Below, in pieces: positions 16,188-16,705 of a DNA stretch of 16,705 nt. The DNA comes from an uncultured Ruminococcus sp. Lineage in GTDB: Bacteria; Bacillota; Clostridia; Oscillospirales; CAG-272. Location: assembly GCA_900551005.1 (NCBI GenBank), contig URUL01000041.1:1-16705 (forward strand), in the 5' to 3' direction. Every line of letters starts with the position of its first letter. The first letter of the stretch is position 1. The position numbers and the translations under genes are program-made. The notes under the pieces were generated by a model. It ran no database searches. It was not told the DNA's origin and saw only the letters and a list, made by a program, of their open reading frames with translations.

Positions 16188-16216
16188 TTGACAAGAGAGA
16201 AGAAGTGTGATATACT
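16188..16216 (+). promoter_or_regulatory. rRNA operon promoter (sigma-A)
   Basis: A perfect TTGACA (16188-16193) and TATACT (16211-16216) are separated by 17 bp, with TG one base before the -10. The DNA just upstream (16158-16183) is A/T-rich, like an UP element. Transcription should start near 16223, about 170 nt before mature 16S. The -35 begins 44 bp after the folD stop and I see no terminator between them. Confidence 0.93.
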
Positions 16217-16222
16217 GGTCAA

Positions 16223-16391
16223 GCCGTCTCGGAAGGGGGCGGCGAAACGGTCTTTGAAAACAGAACAACAACGAAAAAGACAAGGAATCTCGTTAAGAGA
16301 ACTTTGAACACAAAGTACAAGAAGTAAGAAGCTAAGAAAAAAAGCTCTGAATAAGATTTAAGCGGCGGAGAGATCTGTCGATTAGATACAA
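16223..16391 (+). other. rRNA leader with 5' hairpin and boxA-like element
   Basis: The predicted transcript opens with an 8-bp stem, GCCGTCTC (16223-16230) with GGGGCGGC (16236-16243), two G:U pairs and a 5-nt loop. GGTCTTTGAAAACAG (16250-16264) resembles the boxA antitermination element of rrn leaders. Further stems are TCTC/GAGA (16288-16300) and ACTTTG/CAAAGT (16301-16316). The rest is A-rich and non-coding. RNase III pairing with the 16S 3' flank cannot be judged because that flank lies outside the window. Confidence 0.75.

Positions 16392-16705
<314 letters not shown>

Overview
The window looks like a chromosomal segment of a spore-forming member of the Clostridia (Firmicutes), probably an uncultured gut-type lineage. 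This rests on three things: the sporulation genes yqfC, yqfD and a ylbJ-like gene; the conserved Firmicutes order yqfC-yqfD-phoH-ybeY-era-recO; and a 16S rRNA 5' end with Clostridia-like sequence. The genus cannot be fixed from what is visible.

Left half (1-9906) is on the minus strand. At the far left is a small non-coding patch of hairpin repeats (1-135) and a terminator (170-206). Reading right to left, a rhamnose-use cluster encodes rhamnulokinase (rhaB), L-rhamnose isomerase (rhaA) and a GH78-type alpha-L-rhamnosidase. Together they would free L-rhamnose from oligosaccharides or glycosides inside the cell and convert it to L-rhamnulose 1-phosphate. The aldolase, transporter and regulator are not in the window. 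Upstream lies a two-gene unit with its own promoter: a 68-residue Cys-rich protein of unknown function, then mutS2. Next is a ylbJ-like membrane protein that is divergent from yqfC across 65 bp.

Right half (9972-16143) is a tightly packed plus-strand operon: yqfC, yqfD, phoH, ybeY, era, recO, then a methenyl-THF cyclohydrolase/cyclodeaminase-family gene and folD. Genes overlap or are separated by at most about 40 bp. The dgkA and cdd genes often found between ybeY and era are absent.

An rRNA operon begins only 44 bp after folD. It has an excellent sigma-A promoter, a hairpin right at the predicted transcript start, a boxA-like element, and the first ~314 nt of 16S rRNA, cut off by the window edge.

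Most of the window is ordinary housekeeping sequence. The best lead is the folate pair. This FolD appears to have lost the two residues (Lys and Gln) central to cyclohydrolase catalysis, and the gene just before it encodes a separate cyclohydrolase-family protein, which suggests a split dehydrogenase/cyclohydrolase system. I see no CRISPR array, transposase, phage gene or toxin/antitoxin, and no clearly novel system.
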